Made by a program: the position numbers and the translations under genes
Notes under the pieces: model-generated
Databases searched by the model: none
Told to the model about the DNA's origin: nothing
Seen by the model: only the letters and a program-made list of their open reading frames with translations
From: a virus
Virus record (IMG/VR): IMGVR_UViG_3300007538_007380
Coordinates: 1 to 49,140 of that record
Direction: 5' to 3' (one strand)
DNA: 49,140 nt
In this document: positions 1 to 7,496 of the stretch, piece by piece
How positions within the stretch are numbered: the stretch's first letter is position 1
How the letters are laid out: each line of letters begins with the position of its first letter

Positions 1-58
1 AAGGCGGCCTAATACACCCGCTCCACACACAGAAAATTCCCAGAATATAACCTTATCC

Positions 59-133
59 TTAGCTAACCCTTAGCTATCCCTTAGCTATCCCTTTGCTAAC
101 CCTTTACTATCCCTAGCTATCCCTTTGCTATCC
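59..133. repeat. Tandem 11-bp repeat array (TTAGCTATCCC type)
   Basis: Seven head-to-tail units of 10-11 bp occupy the leader before the first gene. Units 70-80 and 81-91 are identical (TTAGCTATCCC). The others differ at one to three positions (TTAGCTAACCC, TTTGCTAACCC, TTTACTATCCC and similar). The period is close to one DNA helical turn, so each unit would present the same face to a bound protein. No open reading frame uses the array. It could be a binding array, an iteron-like element or a slippage product; the sequence does not decide between these. Confidence 0.8.
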
Positions 134-217
134 TTATATTTCCATAAACTAAAACTTATTTATAATATTTGGTAGTAGAAAAATTCCTCAGGAAAAATTT
201 CAGATTCTTTTAATATA

Positions 218-227
218 ACTATTTAAT
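218..227 (+). promoter_or_regulatory. Candidate phage promoter motif ACTATTTAAT
   Basis: ACTATTTA shared with other gene-proximal sites in this window (2065, 5721, 10313, 11994, 39301, 42590). Here it ends 2 nt before the ATG of the kinase-like gene, with no Shine-Dalgarno sequence in between. If it acts like a -10 element, the transcript would be nearly leaderless. Function is inferred from recurrence only. Confidence 0.35.
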
Positions 228-229
228 AC

Positions 230-1618
230 ATGATGAAACTTTTATTCGAGAATTTTAGAAAGTTCTTAAGACCAATTAACGAAGTCAAAGATGAAAAAAC
301 AAATTTTGATATAACTTTGGAAAATGCTGGATACCCAAAAGAATGGATTTTAACAGATCGTCTTGGCAAGGGAGCTTATGGTGTAGTATATACCATTGAA
401 AATCAAAAAACTGGTGAAAGAAGGGCTGCAAAATTTTTGAGCGGTGATGATTCTAAGGAATTTGAAAATTATAAGTGGGTTAAAGATAATTATGACTCTT
501 TGCCAAAAGAAGTATCAAAGTTTCTTCCTGTAGTTTATGATATTCATATACCTACAGAAAGAAAATATCCCTTTTTTGGTTTTATTATTATGGAGCAGTT
601 GATTAAACCACCTAAAGAAGAGTTGAAAACATTGGTTTTGCCACCTCAGTCTATTCATACGAGAATGGGAGAACCATCAAAAAGAATAACTGATCTTCTT
701 CAAAATCCGGAATTTGTTTATGAAACTTTAGATACCTTACTTTATAATATATTTTTTATATTAGATTTACAATCAAATGTTGTAATACAACAACAAGGTT
801 TATCTGGCTTTGCAAATAAATCTGGTTCTTTGGGCAATGATGGCGCGCAAAAAAAGCCACGGGCGAAGAAACTTAAAAAACAAGATCTGTATGATTTAAT
901 TGATAAATTAAAACAAGAAATAATTCGTGATTTTATGATTTCAAGCAATGACATAAAAAATAAAAATCGTTTGGAACAATTGGCAATTATTGTGGCGAAA
1001 ATAATTTCCCCATATGTTCCGGAAGAGAAAGAATGGAAATTTAAATTAAAAGAATTAGCAATAGAATATATTAAAGATGAATTAAACATATCTGTACTTC
1101 CTCTTTCTACTATTGATAGCTCTTGGAGTCATAAGCAAGTTCCAAGAAAATATCAAAAAAAATTCACAGAAGCAGAAGGAATTTTGAAAGCTATTAAATA
1201 CTTGAAAGGAAAAAATTTTTATGCTTCCGATCTCCACGGAGAAAACATCATGATGAGACCAAATACAAATGAATTTGTTATTGTAGACTTGGGACTTTTT
1301 TCTTTGGGCGAATATAGCTCCGGCGAGGACGTTGAAACAATTTCAAAAATCCCGCAAACAACAATTTCAAATTCTTCAGTTATAAACGAATATGTGGTAC
1401 CAATGGGTTATTCATTGACCGCTTGGAAGTCTTATAAAAAAAAGAATAATATTACAAATTCTGAATTCCATGAACAGAAAAAAAATAGAAAATGGAAAGT
1501 TGTCCATGGACACAAAGAAGGCTCAATCGGTAAGCCTATTAATGACAAAGCAAAAAATTTATCATATGATAAAGCAAATAAAATGCACTCTGCTATTGCA
1601 ATAAACAAAACAAAATAA
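230..1618 (+). CDS. Protein-kinase-like protein
   Basis: 462 aa. The N-terminal part has a glycine-rich nucleotide loop (GKGAYG, residues 46-51, followed by VVY) and a candidate ATP-anchoring lysine in AAKFL (K68). The C-terminal part has a catalytic-loop-like DLHGEN (334-339) and a DLG metal-binding motif (D353) in place of DFG. This is the motif order of the protein-kinase fold. About 265 residues separate the two lobes, more than usual, including a low-complexity basic stretch near residues 190-220, so it is a divergent kinase-like protein. The N-terminus (LLFENFRKFL) resembles the short amphipathic starts of other phage proteins. The stop overlaps the ATG of the CPBP protease gene (TAATG), which suggests the two are co-translated. 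Possible roles are modification of host proteins or an anti-host or anti-phage function; the substrate is unknown. Confidence 0.7.
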   Translation: MMKLLFENFRKFLRPINEVKDEKTNFDITLENAGYPKEWILTDRLGKGAYGVVYTIENQKTGERRAAKFLSGDDSKEFENYKWVKDNYDSLPKEVSKFLPVVYDIHIPTERKYPFFGFIIMEQLIKPPKEELKTLVLPPQSIHTRMGEPSKRITDLLQNPEFVYETLDTLLYNIFFILDLQSNVVIQQQGLSGFANKSGSLGNDGAQKKPRAKKLKKQDLYDLIDKLKQEIIRDFMISSNDIKNKNRLEQLAIIVAKIISPYVPEEKEWKFKLKELAIEYIKDELNISVLPLSTIDSSWSHKQVPRKYQKKFTEAEGILKAIKYLKGKNFYASDLHGENIMMRPNTNEFVIVDLGLFSLGEYSSGEDVETISKIPQTTISNSSVINEYVVPMGYSLTAWKSYKKKNNITNSEFHEQKKNRKWKVVHGHKEGSIGKPINDKAKNLSYDKANKMHSAIAINKTK

Positions 1619-2064
1619 TGATAGGAAAAATAAAAAATACCATAATATCTGTATTTGGTGGAATTTTATTTAATATAGCCTTAACATTAATTCAAATTTT
1701 ATTAATTACAAAACAAAGTTCTGGTAATAATGAAATTGTAGAATTCTTAACATTATCTAGCAATTTTGAAAAAATTATATTTATCATTATTACTGTTTTA
1801 ATATCTCCTATTATCGAAGAGATTATATTCAGAGGATATATTTGGCGTATTTTTAAAACAAGGATTACAAAAAATAAAAAATTAATTGTTTTATTAATTT
1901 CGTTAATATTCGCTTTATTGCACGGATTTCAGGATGCACCTTTTATATTTATATTCTCTTTATTCTTGGGTTATTTGCGACAAAAACATAATCATATATG
2001 GTTTGGTATAGTATCGCATATATCTTTTAATTTAACTGGTCTTATTATATTTATGTTTTTTTAA
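1618..2064 (+). CDS. CPBP family intramembrane protease (Rce1/Abi-like)
   Basis: 148 aa and very hydrophobic, with about four membrane segments. It carries the three CPBP motifs in order: EEIIFRG (E67, E68, R72), FALLH (H102) and HISFN (H134, N138). These are the catalytic and substrate-binding positions of the glutamate-type membrane proteases related to Rce1 (Pfam CPBP/Abi). Family members cut or process membrane proteins, and some bacterial ones are linked to bacteriocin immunity or prenyl-protein processing. It begins inside the stop of the kinase-like gene, so the two are probably made together. It is shorter than most family members, but the core is intact. The natural substrate is unknown. 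Confidence 0.82.
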   Translation: MIGKIKNTIISVFGGILFNIALTLIQILLITKQSSGNNEIVEFLTLSSNFEKIIFIIITVLISPIIEEIIFRGYIWRIFKTRITKNKKLIVLLISLIFALLHGFQDAPFIFIFSLFLGYLRQKHNHIWFGIVSHISFNLTGLIIFMFF

Positions 2065-2074
2065 ACTATTTATA
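2065..2074 (+). promoter_or_regulatory. Candidate phage promoter motif ACTATTTATA
   Basis: Fills most of the 12-bp gap between the CPBP protease gene and the next gene, ending 2 nt before its ATG. The reverse complement reads TATAAATAGT, which contains the T4 late-promoter core TATAAATA. On the + strand it would give a leaderless or near-leaderless transcript. Inferred. Confidence 0.35.
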
Positions 2075-2076
2075 TT

Positions 2077-3126
2077 ATGCCCAATGATCGATGTACTAAA
2101 ATAGCCAAGCGTAAATATAAAAAATGGCCTTCTGCTTACGCATCAGGTGCAGTAGTGCGTTGCAGAAAAGGAAAAATTTGGAAAAATATAAAAGAGCAAG
2201 AAGAACTTGGTCTTGAAGAAAATGAATATTTAGAATATCTAGATGAAGAACTTCATCTCGAAGAACAAAAAAAAGCAGGTTCTGAATCTTCCAAAGAAAA
2301 AAGTTTGCACGACTGGTTTAAAAGAAAAGGAGAATCTGGTAAAAAAAGTGGCTGGGTAGATTGTAATACTTGCCGCAAAGACAAGAAAACAGGAAGAACC
2401 AAATGCAAAGCATGTGGGCGAGAACAGGACGAAAAACGATCAAAATATCCTGCTTGTAGACCAACACCCGCAGCATGCAAAGAAAAGGGAAAAGGTAAAT
2501 CCTGGGGCAAAAAATCTAATATGAAAGAGGAAACAAAAATGAACAAAGAATATCTAAAACAAATTATTAAAGAAGAAATAATCATATCTACTTCTAACCC
2601 TGGTTTTAAATATCATTTTGAAAATCAAATTCCTCTTACTGAAAATATCTATCGTCCTGGTTCTCCATGTTATTTTAATGTGATTAAAGAAGCAAGAAAG
2701 TTTTTTAAAGCAGGCTATTATCAACCTTTAAACGAAGAAGAATATAATTTGCTTGAAAATTCTGATCTTGGTGAATGGTCGATATTCGAAGGAGAAAGAG
2801 TACCACTTGATTTTCCTATGTTTGAAGATGAAACACTTGACGAATCAAAAAAGAAAAAAGATCCTCCATTAAATAAGCCAACAAAAAATGTTGGTTCTGG
2901 TAAGAAATGGAAAGTTTATGTTCGTAATCCAAAAACCGGAAATATTAAAAAGATAACTTATGGCGATGCCAAAGGTGGTCTTAAAGGGAATTGGAATAGT
3001 GCAGAAGCACGCAAATCTTTTGCTGCTCGCCATGATTGCATAAATAAAAAAGATAAGACGACGGCCGGCTATTGGGCTTGCAGAGCACATAAAGATTTCG
3101 GCCCAGGAATAGGTAGATTCTGGTAA
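2077..3126 (+). CDS. Basic multi-domain phage protein with DUF5872-like region
   Basis: 349 aa in three parts. Residues about 1-40 are basic (KYKKWPSAYASGAVV, then RCRKG). Residues about 65-150 contain GKKSGWVDCNTCR and several further Cys/Arg/Lys motifs that resemble DUF5872. The C-terminus contains ARHDCINKKDKTTAGYWACR, a module often seen in marine phage and giant-virus proteins. All three are small, basic and Cys-containing, which fits nucleic-acid or metal binding, but no function is established. An in-frame ATG at 2539 follows an AGAGGA ribosome-binding sequence by 7 nt and starts MNKEYLKQIIKEEI, so a shorter 195-aa product is possible. Its stop overlaps the next start. Confidence 0.75.
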   Translation: MPNDRCTKIAKRKYKKWPSAYASGAVVRCRKGKIWKNIKEQEELGLEENEYLEYLDEELHLEEQKKAGSESSKEKSLHDWFKRKGESGKKSGWVDCNTCRKDKKTGRTKCKACGREQDEKRSKYPACRPTPAACKEKGKGKSWGKKSNMKEETKMNKEYLKQIIKEEIIISTSNPGFKYHFENQIPLTENIYRPGSPCYFNVIKEARKFFKAGYYQPLNEEEYNLLENSDLGEWSIFEGERVPLDFPMFEDETLDESKKKKDPPLNKPTKNVGSGKKWKVYVRNPKTGNIKKITYGDAKGGLKGNWNSAEARKSFAARHDCINKKDKTTAGYWACRAHKDFGPGIGRFW

Positions 3127-3539
3127 TGTCTGGTAATTTTAAATACACATATGGATTAGGTCATGTTCCTTCTTATCAAGTTTCTTGTCGGCCATTCTTT
3201 ACATCATCTTTGGTTGTTCCAGCATCAGGTTCAGAACCATTAGAAATTCCTTTTGACTCAATATCAAGATTTATCGTTGTTACAAATAATACTTCTATTT
3301 CTGGTCCTTCTGTACCGATTCGTTTTGGAGCTTCTTCTAATGGTGTCAAAGGTTTGGAAAATAGTAATTATGGTATTTTACAAAACGGACAATCTTTTGA
3401 AGGTGAATTTAAACTTACAAAAATTTATTTAATGTCAGATACAATCAACCAAGCAACTGCGTCAGTTATAGCAGGTTTAACCGGTATAGAATCTAATCAT
3501 TTAAGTAATAATTGGTCTGGTTCATTAGGAGTAGGATAA
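3126..3539 (+). CDS. Small virion structural protein (putative)
   Basis: 137 aa, rich in Ser, Gly and Asn, with no hydrophobic signal or catalytic motif. The pattern SYQVSCRPFFTSS, then a beta-rich FIVVTNN segment, then SVIAGLTGIE near the C-terminus matches small virion proteins I associate with marine phages, possibly decoration or fibre-associated. It is flush with the next gene, a larger structural-type protein of similar composition. The structural role is inferred from composition, context and pattern recognition. Confidence 0.6.
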   Translation: MSGNFKYTYGLGHVPSYQVSCRPFFTSSLVVPASGSEPLEIPFDSISRFIVVTNNTSISGPSVPIRFGASSNGVKGLENSNYGILQNGQSFEGEFKLTKIYLMSDTINQATASVIAGLTGIESNHLSNNWSGSLGVG

Positions 3540-3540
3540 G

Positions 3541-5073
3541 ATGGGTTTTACTAAAATTACAGATACAAATACTTCAGCAAATGGAGCAAATAAGGTTTAT
3601 GTCGATGGACCATCATCAACATTTGGTGAATTAAAGATTATTTCTAATGTACCACAAGCTCAAGGTGATTTTGTTTATGGTATTAACAAACAAATTTTTA
3701 CCACATCTTCTTTTGATGGAGGAACTGTAAGCGTAACTGACGGATTATGTGTTTTAGACAGTGGTGTTAATGAGACTGGTTCAGCTACGGTACAATTGAG
3801 AAGAAACTTAAAATATAGACCAGGACAAGGTTCTTTAATGCGTGGCACCGCTATATTTGATACTCCAGATGCTAACAATGCTCAGTTTATAGGAGCAGGA
3901 TCGGCTGAATCTGGTTATTTTATTGGCTATTTCGGTGGTTATTTTGGTATTCTTCACAATCAAAAAGCTCAAAGAGAAGTAAGAAAAGTAAATATTACAA
4001 CAGGAGCAGGAACAGAAAATGTAACTGTAACTTTAAATGGAAATTCTATTGTTGTTCCTGTAACCGGTGGTTCTGATACTACTCAAACAGCATATCAACT
4101 AACTATAGCTGATTATTCTCAAATTGGAGATGGTGGGTGGCTAGTCGATGTTGTTGGTTCTGATGTTTATTTTATTTCCGCGCGGGCCGCGGAAGGTTTA
4201 GATGGGACATATTCAGTAAGTGGTTCTAATATCTCAGGTACTTTTTCACAAGTAAAAGATGGTACAGCAGCAACAACCACTTTTATACCATCTTCTTCTT
4301 TTAATAAAGATACTTTAGATGGTTATGGCCCTTCTGAAATGGTTTTGGATCCAACTAAAGGAAATGTATATGGTATTCAATTTCAATATCTAGGTTTTGG
4401 AGATGCAAATTTTGAAATAGAAGATCCAAATACAGGTAAGTTTTTTGATTTTCATATTATAAAAAATGCAAATTCTAGAATAATACCTGTTTTAAAGAAT
4501 CCTAATACTTCTGTTTTGGTTACAAGTGCTAATACTGGAGGTACAACCAACAAAACAGTAAAGGTTGGATCTTTAGCTGCTTTTACCGAGGGCAATGTTG
4601 TTGCATTAGATCCAAAATTTTCACATTCTTTTTTAATAAGTTCTGTATCAACATCATCGACTTATAAACCATTAGGGGCTATAAAAGTAAATAGAATTTT
4701 TAATAATGAAAGTTGTTTTGGTGAAATTGATCTTCTAAATATATCCTTGGCTAATACAGTCAATAACAAGTATTATTCAATTGGTTTTTTCAGAGATTTT
4801 AGAATTAGTGGAGATGTAAATTATCAGTATGTTAATGAGACTGATAGCATAGCATCAATAGCAACGTTGGATCCAGCAACAAATACAATATCTAATTTAG
4901 CAAATATTAAACCTTTCTACGAAGTTACAATTGGAGGAGATCAATCAAAAACTATTGATTTATCAGATTTAAAATTTACTTTCGGCCTTGGAAGAGGAGA
5001 GGTATTATTTGCTATAAAAGGTAATGGTTCTGTTACTGGTGATTTTATTATTAATTGGTTTGAGCAGCAATAA
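3541..5073 (+). CDS. Virion structural / tail-fibre-like protein
   Basis: 510 aa, beta-rich, with high Gly, Ser, Thr and Asn. A distinctive block near residues 85-145 includes LKYRPGQGSLMRGTAIFDTP and GYFIGYFGGYFGILH, a pattern I associate with large viral structural proteins and fibres. There is no enzyme motif. It starts one base after the preceding stop and overlaps the next start. It probably forms part of the virion surface or a fibre. A short GC-rich palindrome (4176-4194) lies within the coding sequence and encodes the ARAAE stretch. Confidence 0.65.
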   Translation: MGFTKITDTNTSANGANKVYVDGPSSTFGELKIISNVPQAQGDFVYGINKQIFTTSSFDGGTVSVTDGLCVLDSGVNETGSATVQLRRNLKYRPGQGSLMRGTAIFDTPDANNAQFIGAGSAESGYFIGYFGGYFGILHNQKAQREVRKVNITTGAGTENVTVTLNGNSIVVPVTGGSDTTQTAYQLTIADYSQIGDGGWLVDVVGSDVYFISARAAEGLDGTYSVSGSNISGTFSQVKDGTAATTTFIPSSSFNKDTLDGYGPSEMVLDPTKGNVYGIQFQYLGFGDANFEIEDPNTGKFFDFHIIKNANSRIIPVLKNPNTSVLVTSANTGGTTNKTVKVGSLAAFTEGNVVALDPKFSHSFLISSVSTSSTYKPLGAIKVNRIFNNESCFGEIDLLNISLANTVNNKYYSIGFFRDFRISGDVNYQYVNETDSIASIATLDPATNTISNLANIKPFYEVTIGGDQSKTIDLSDLKFTFGLGRGEVLFAIKGNGSVTGDFIINWFEQQ

Positions 5074-5351
5074 TGGATTTTCCATTTACAGAAAAGAAGA
5101 TTAGTGATATATTATTTTTAAGAGAATTCAAAGGAGACGTTGCTTCAGAAGAGTTAGTTTGGCATCAGGACAGAGAAGACCGAAGGATTAAAGTTATTGA
5201 ATCTAATGGATGGATGTTACAGATGGATAATGAACTTCCTGTTCTATTAAAAGAAGGAACTGTTTACAGCATACCAGCCTATGAATTTCATAGAGTTATC
5301 AAAGGCAACGGTACATTAAAGATTATGGTTGAAAAAAATGAAAAACAATAA
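5073..5351 (+). CDS. Small cupin-fold protein
   Basis: 92 aa. The alternation of short beta segments with glycines, and the terminal pattern GTVYSIPAYEFHRVIKGNG, match the second half of a cupin barrel. Similar small proteins occur in marine phages. The usual HxH of the first cupin motif is absent (WHQDRED has one His), so metal binding is uncertain. The start is the TAATGG overlap with the structural gene. The 3' end overlaps the TadE-like gene by 14 nt. Function unknown. Confidence 0.6.
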   Translation: MDFPFTEKKISDILFLREFKGDVASEELVWHQDREDRRIKVIESNGWMLQMDNELPVLLKEGTVYSIPAYEFHRVIKGNGTLKIMVEKNEKQ

Positions 5352-5712
5352 GGGTTCTAATTCTATTGAATTTGCTTTAATTCTACCTGTTTTATTAATA
5401 TTATTAGTTGGTATAATAGAATATGGTTTTTATTTTAATGAAAAACTACAATTTCAAAATTTAATAAATGAAACTTGTGGTGAAGATTATTATGAAAAGG
5501 CAGATTATTTATTTATTGATGTTTATAAACTATGTGGTGAATGTACCGTAGATATGTGGGAAGAAGAAAATTTTATATTTTGTTCTATGGAAAGAGATTA
5601 TAATCAAATGTTTGATTTATTTAATGATAATATGTTTCCAAAATTAATATTTGTAGAAGCTGTTAAAACAAAAGATGACGAAGAAGAAGATACAGCAGAT
5701 ACAGCTTTTTAA
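5338..5712 (+). CDS. TadE-like pseudopilin / membrane-anchored protein
   Basis: 124 aa from the ATG at 5338; a TTG at 5329 would add three residues. The N-terminus is the classic TadE/TadG signature: short and basic, then SIEFALILPVLLILLVGI followed by IEYGFYF, with the glutamate after a small residue as in type IV-like pseudopilins. The rest is acidic with five cysteines (CGECTVD and others), ending in a D/E-rich tail. TadE-like proteins are minor components of Tad (Flp) pili in bacteria, so finding one among phage virion genes is unusual. It could interact with host pili or a secretion machine, or simply be a membrane-anchored phage protein. The family call rests on about 25 residues. Confidence 0.6.
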   Translation: MKNNKGSNSIEFALILPVLLILLVGIIEYGFYFNEKLQFQNLINETCGEDYYEKADYLFIDVYKLCGECTVDMWEEENFIFCSMERDYNQMFDLFNDNMFPKLIFVEAVKTKDDEEEDTADTAF

Positions 5713-5720
5713 AACTTATT

Positions 5721-5730
5721 ACTATTTATA
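5721..5730 (+). promoter_or_regulatory. Candidate phage promoter motif ACTATTTATA
   Basis: In a 23-bp intergenic gap, 5 nt before the ATG at 5736, with no Shine-Dalgarno sequence. Ten bases are identical to the site at 2065. A start point about six bases downstream of the motif would fall on the A of the ATG. Inferred. Confidence 0.35.
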
Positions 5731-5735
5731 ACACG

Positions 5736-5978
5736 ATGAATAAAATAAAGTTACACTTTACTAACGAAGAGATAAATTATTCATTTAATATTAGTAATAT
5801 AGTATCTATTGAAGAAGGATATGATCCATTTGAAATAGTACAATTATTACAAAATAATATTGGATTATCTATATTAGATTGTAACGAAACATTAAAAGAA
5901 TATCTTTATACTTTTATATTTCCGGCCTCACAAGATTTAATACAAAATTATAAAATAGATGGTGGAGAAGTAATTTAA
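5736..5978 (+). CDS. Hypothetical protein (80 aa)
   Basis: Not recognised. 80 aa, acidic, no membrane segment and no Cys pairs; a likely small alpha/beta protein. It is bracketed by the candidate promoter at 5721 and a TAATG overlap with the next structural gene. The base and codon usage match its neighbours, and the tight packing supports it as a real gene. Confidence 0.55.
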   Translation: MNKIKLHFTNEEINYSFNISNIVSIEEGYDPFEIVQLLQNNIGLSILDCNETLKEYLYTFIFPASQDLIQNYKIDGGEVI

Positions 5979-6844
5979 TGTCTACAATCGTTTATCCATC
6001 AAAAGACGCTATTTTTGGAAAAACTGGCGCTGTTGCTGGCTCTTGGGGGTCTGTTAGAGATGCCAGTATTGCCACCACTGTTGGAAATGCAGACAATCGT
6101 TCTGCTTTATCAGTATTAGAACAATTTTCCTCTTCTGTTAATCGATACACAATAGGAAGAACGGTATTTATATTTGATACTTCAGGTATAGACGGTGAAG
6201 TTACATCAGCTACTTTTAAAATCTATGGTTACTCAACTACAAACGCTGGTATTGTTGGTTTAAAATATGACTTAAATGCCTCTACCGGTAGTGTTTCAAG
6301 TAATTTTACAGAAGAGGATTTTGATGCTATATATGGGTTTGTACCTGGGGACACAATGGGCGGTAATGTTACCGCATATACTAATGTTATTAATAGCTGG
6401 TCTACTAGTACTAGTAGTCCAAATGAAATTACTCTTAATAGTACTGCTCTATCAGATATGTATACACAAGATGCTTTTGGTATTATATTCGTGGGTACTC
6501 AATATGATTATGCAAATAGCGCACCACCTAATACATCTAAAAAAACCGGTATGTATTATGTCGATGATACAACCTATAAACCTTTTATAACATACGAAGG
6601 AGGATCTAGTACTAAATTGCAAGAAACTCCCGGTTGTAATTCATTAATTAGACCCTCGGATTTTAATATACAGCGTTTTAATGTTAACTGTTTAAGTGTA
6701 CAATATGATAGATATAAAGGAAATGGTTCTGTTTCACCAGAGCAAGTTCCATTTATTATGGGAATTCCAGGGCCCCTTTCCTTAAGAAGAGGCTCTTTTA
6801 ATGATCCGACTCCATCTGTTGTGGCTACTGGAGATAAAAAGTGA
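5978..6844 (+). CDS. Virion protein with DNRLRE/CBM96-like beta-sandwich domain
   Basis: 288 aa. Residues about 1-205 follow the pattern of DNRLRE-type beta-sandwich modules: an aromatic and Ser-rich start, then RTVFIFDTSGI with SATFKIYGYS, an NVINSW stretch and a terminal YYVDDTTYKPFITYEGG. Such modules bind carbohydrates or act as passive structural domains. The last 80 residues are unrelated. A structural or adhesion role on the virion is likely; the 500-aa protein at 41127 has a similar pattern. Its stop overlaps the GTG start of the lipoprotein gene. Confidence 0.6.
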   Translation: MSTIVYPSKDAIFGKTGAVAGSWGSVRDASIATTVGNADNRSALSVLEQFSSSVNRYTIGRTVFIFDTSGIDGEVTSATFKIYGYSTTNAGIVGLKYDLNASTGSVSSNFTEEDFDAIYGFVPGDTMGGNVTAYTNVINSWSTSTSSPNEITLNSTALSDMYTQDAFGIIFVGTQYDYANSAPPNTSKKTGMYYVDDTTYKPFITYEGGSSTKLQETPGCNSLIRPSDFNIQRFNVNCLSVQYDRYKGNGSVSPEQVPFIMGIPGPLSLRRGSFNDPTPSVVATGDKK

Positions 6845-7236
6845 ATAAAATAACGAATTTATTATTATTTGCCTTTTTATTCTTTTTAATAGCTTGCTCA
6901 AAACAACTTATTTATTTTACTCCACAAGAATTAGTAACTGATTTTGAAAATCATTGGTGGTATGTTCAGGAATTAGAAGATAATTGTATATTTTTTGATA
7001 ATTCTGTAGATAAAAAAGAAAACGAAGATGGTAAGATTTTTGTTTATACTTACGAAAATGATAAGATTTACTATTTAACTTTTTTTGATAGAATTGATGG
7101 AGGGTATTATATAGAAGAAATGGATATATTTATACTAATCTTTATCAATAAAGATGGAGAAAATGTAGCAAAAATTACTTCTGGTTTATTACATAAAGAA
7201 ATTATGTTTTATGAGTGTGAGGAACATTATTTCTAA
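6841..7236 (+). CDS. Predicted lipoprotein
   Basis: 131 aa starting at a GTG that overlaps the previous stop (GTGA). Residues 2-18 form a signal peptide (basic start, then hydrophobic) ending in the lipobox LIAC, with Cys19 as the predicted lipidation site. The mature part is acidic and aromatic with two further cysteines (CIFF and YECEE). Phage-encoded lipoproteins such as T5 Llp can block surface receptors against superinfection. That role is possible here, but nothing in the sequence identifies a receptor. No relative was recognised. Confidence 0.7.
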   Translation: MNKITNLLLFAFLFFLIACSKQLIYFTPQELVTDFENHWWYVQELEDNCIFFDNSVDKKENEDGKIFVYTYENDKIYYLTFFDRIDGGYYIEEMDIFILIFINKDGENVAKITSGLLHKEIMFYECEEHYF

Positions 7237-7481
7237 TGACACCTAAAACAGAAATATTCGGAAACATTAATAATGTTAAGGTTGGAGATCTTGTTACCTG
7301 GTCCCGATTATCTATTAATTTTATCGGAATAGTAAAACAGGTTTATTTAGAAAATTTTGGTGGAAGAAAAATAGCATTTTCCTCTGTTTTTTGCTTTAAA
7401 AATGAAAAATCTTACGAGGTTTTGTGTTTAAATCTCTCACTTATGAAAAAAGGCGAATTTCATCACAAAGAAACTAATTAA
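7236..7481 (+). CDS. Conserved small phage protein (SH3-like beta barrel?)
   Basis: 81 aa. The pattern NNVKVGDLVTWSR, followed by GIVKQVYLENFGGRKIAFSS, resembles a small beta-barrel (SH3/KOW-like) found in marine myovirus genomes. Function is unknown. It starts at the end of the lipoprotein gene (TAATGA overlap). Confidence 0.55.
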   Translation: MTPKTEIFGNINNVKVGDLVTWSRLSINFIGIVKQVYLENFGGRKIAFSSVFCFKNEKSYEVLCLNLSLMKKGEFHHKETN

Positions 7482-7496
7482 TAATGGGGTTTCAGC

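Noticed and set aside
59-133. CRISPR array
   Set aside because: The units are only 11 bp and have no spacers.
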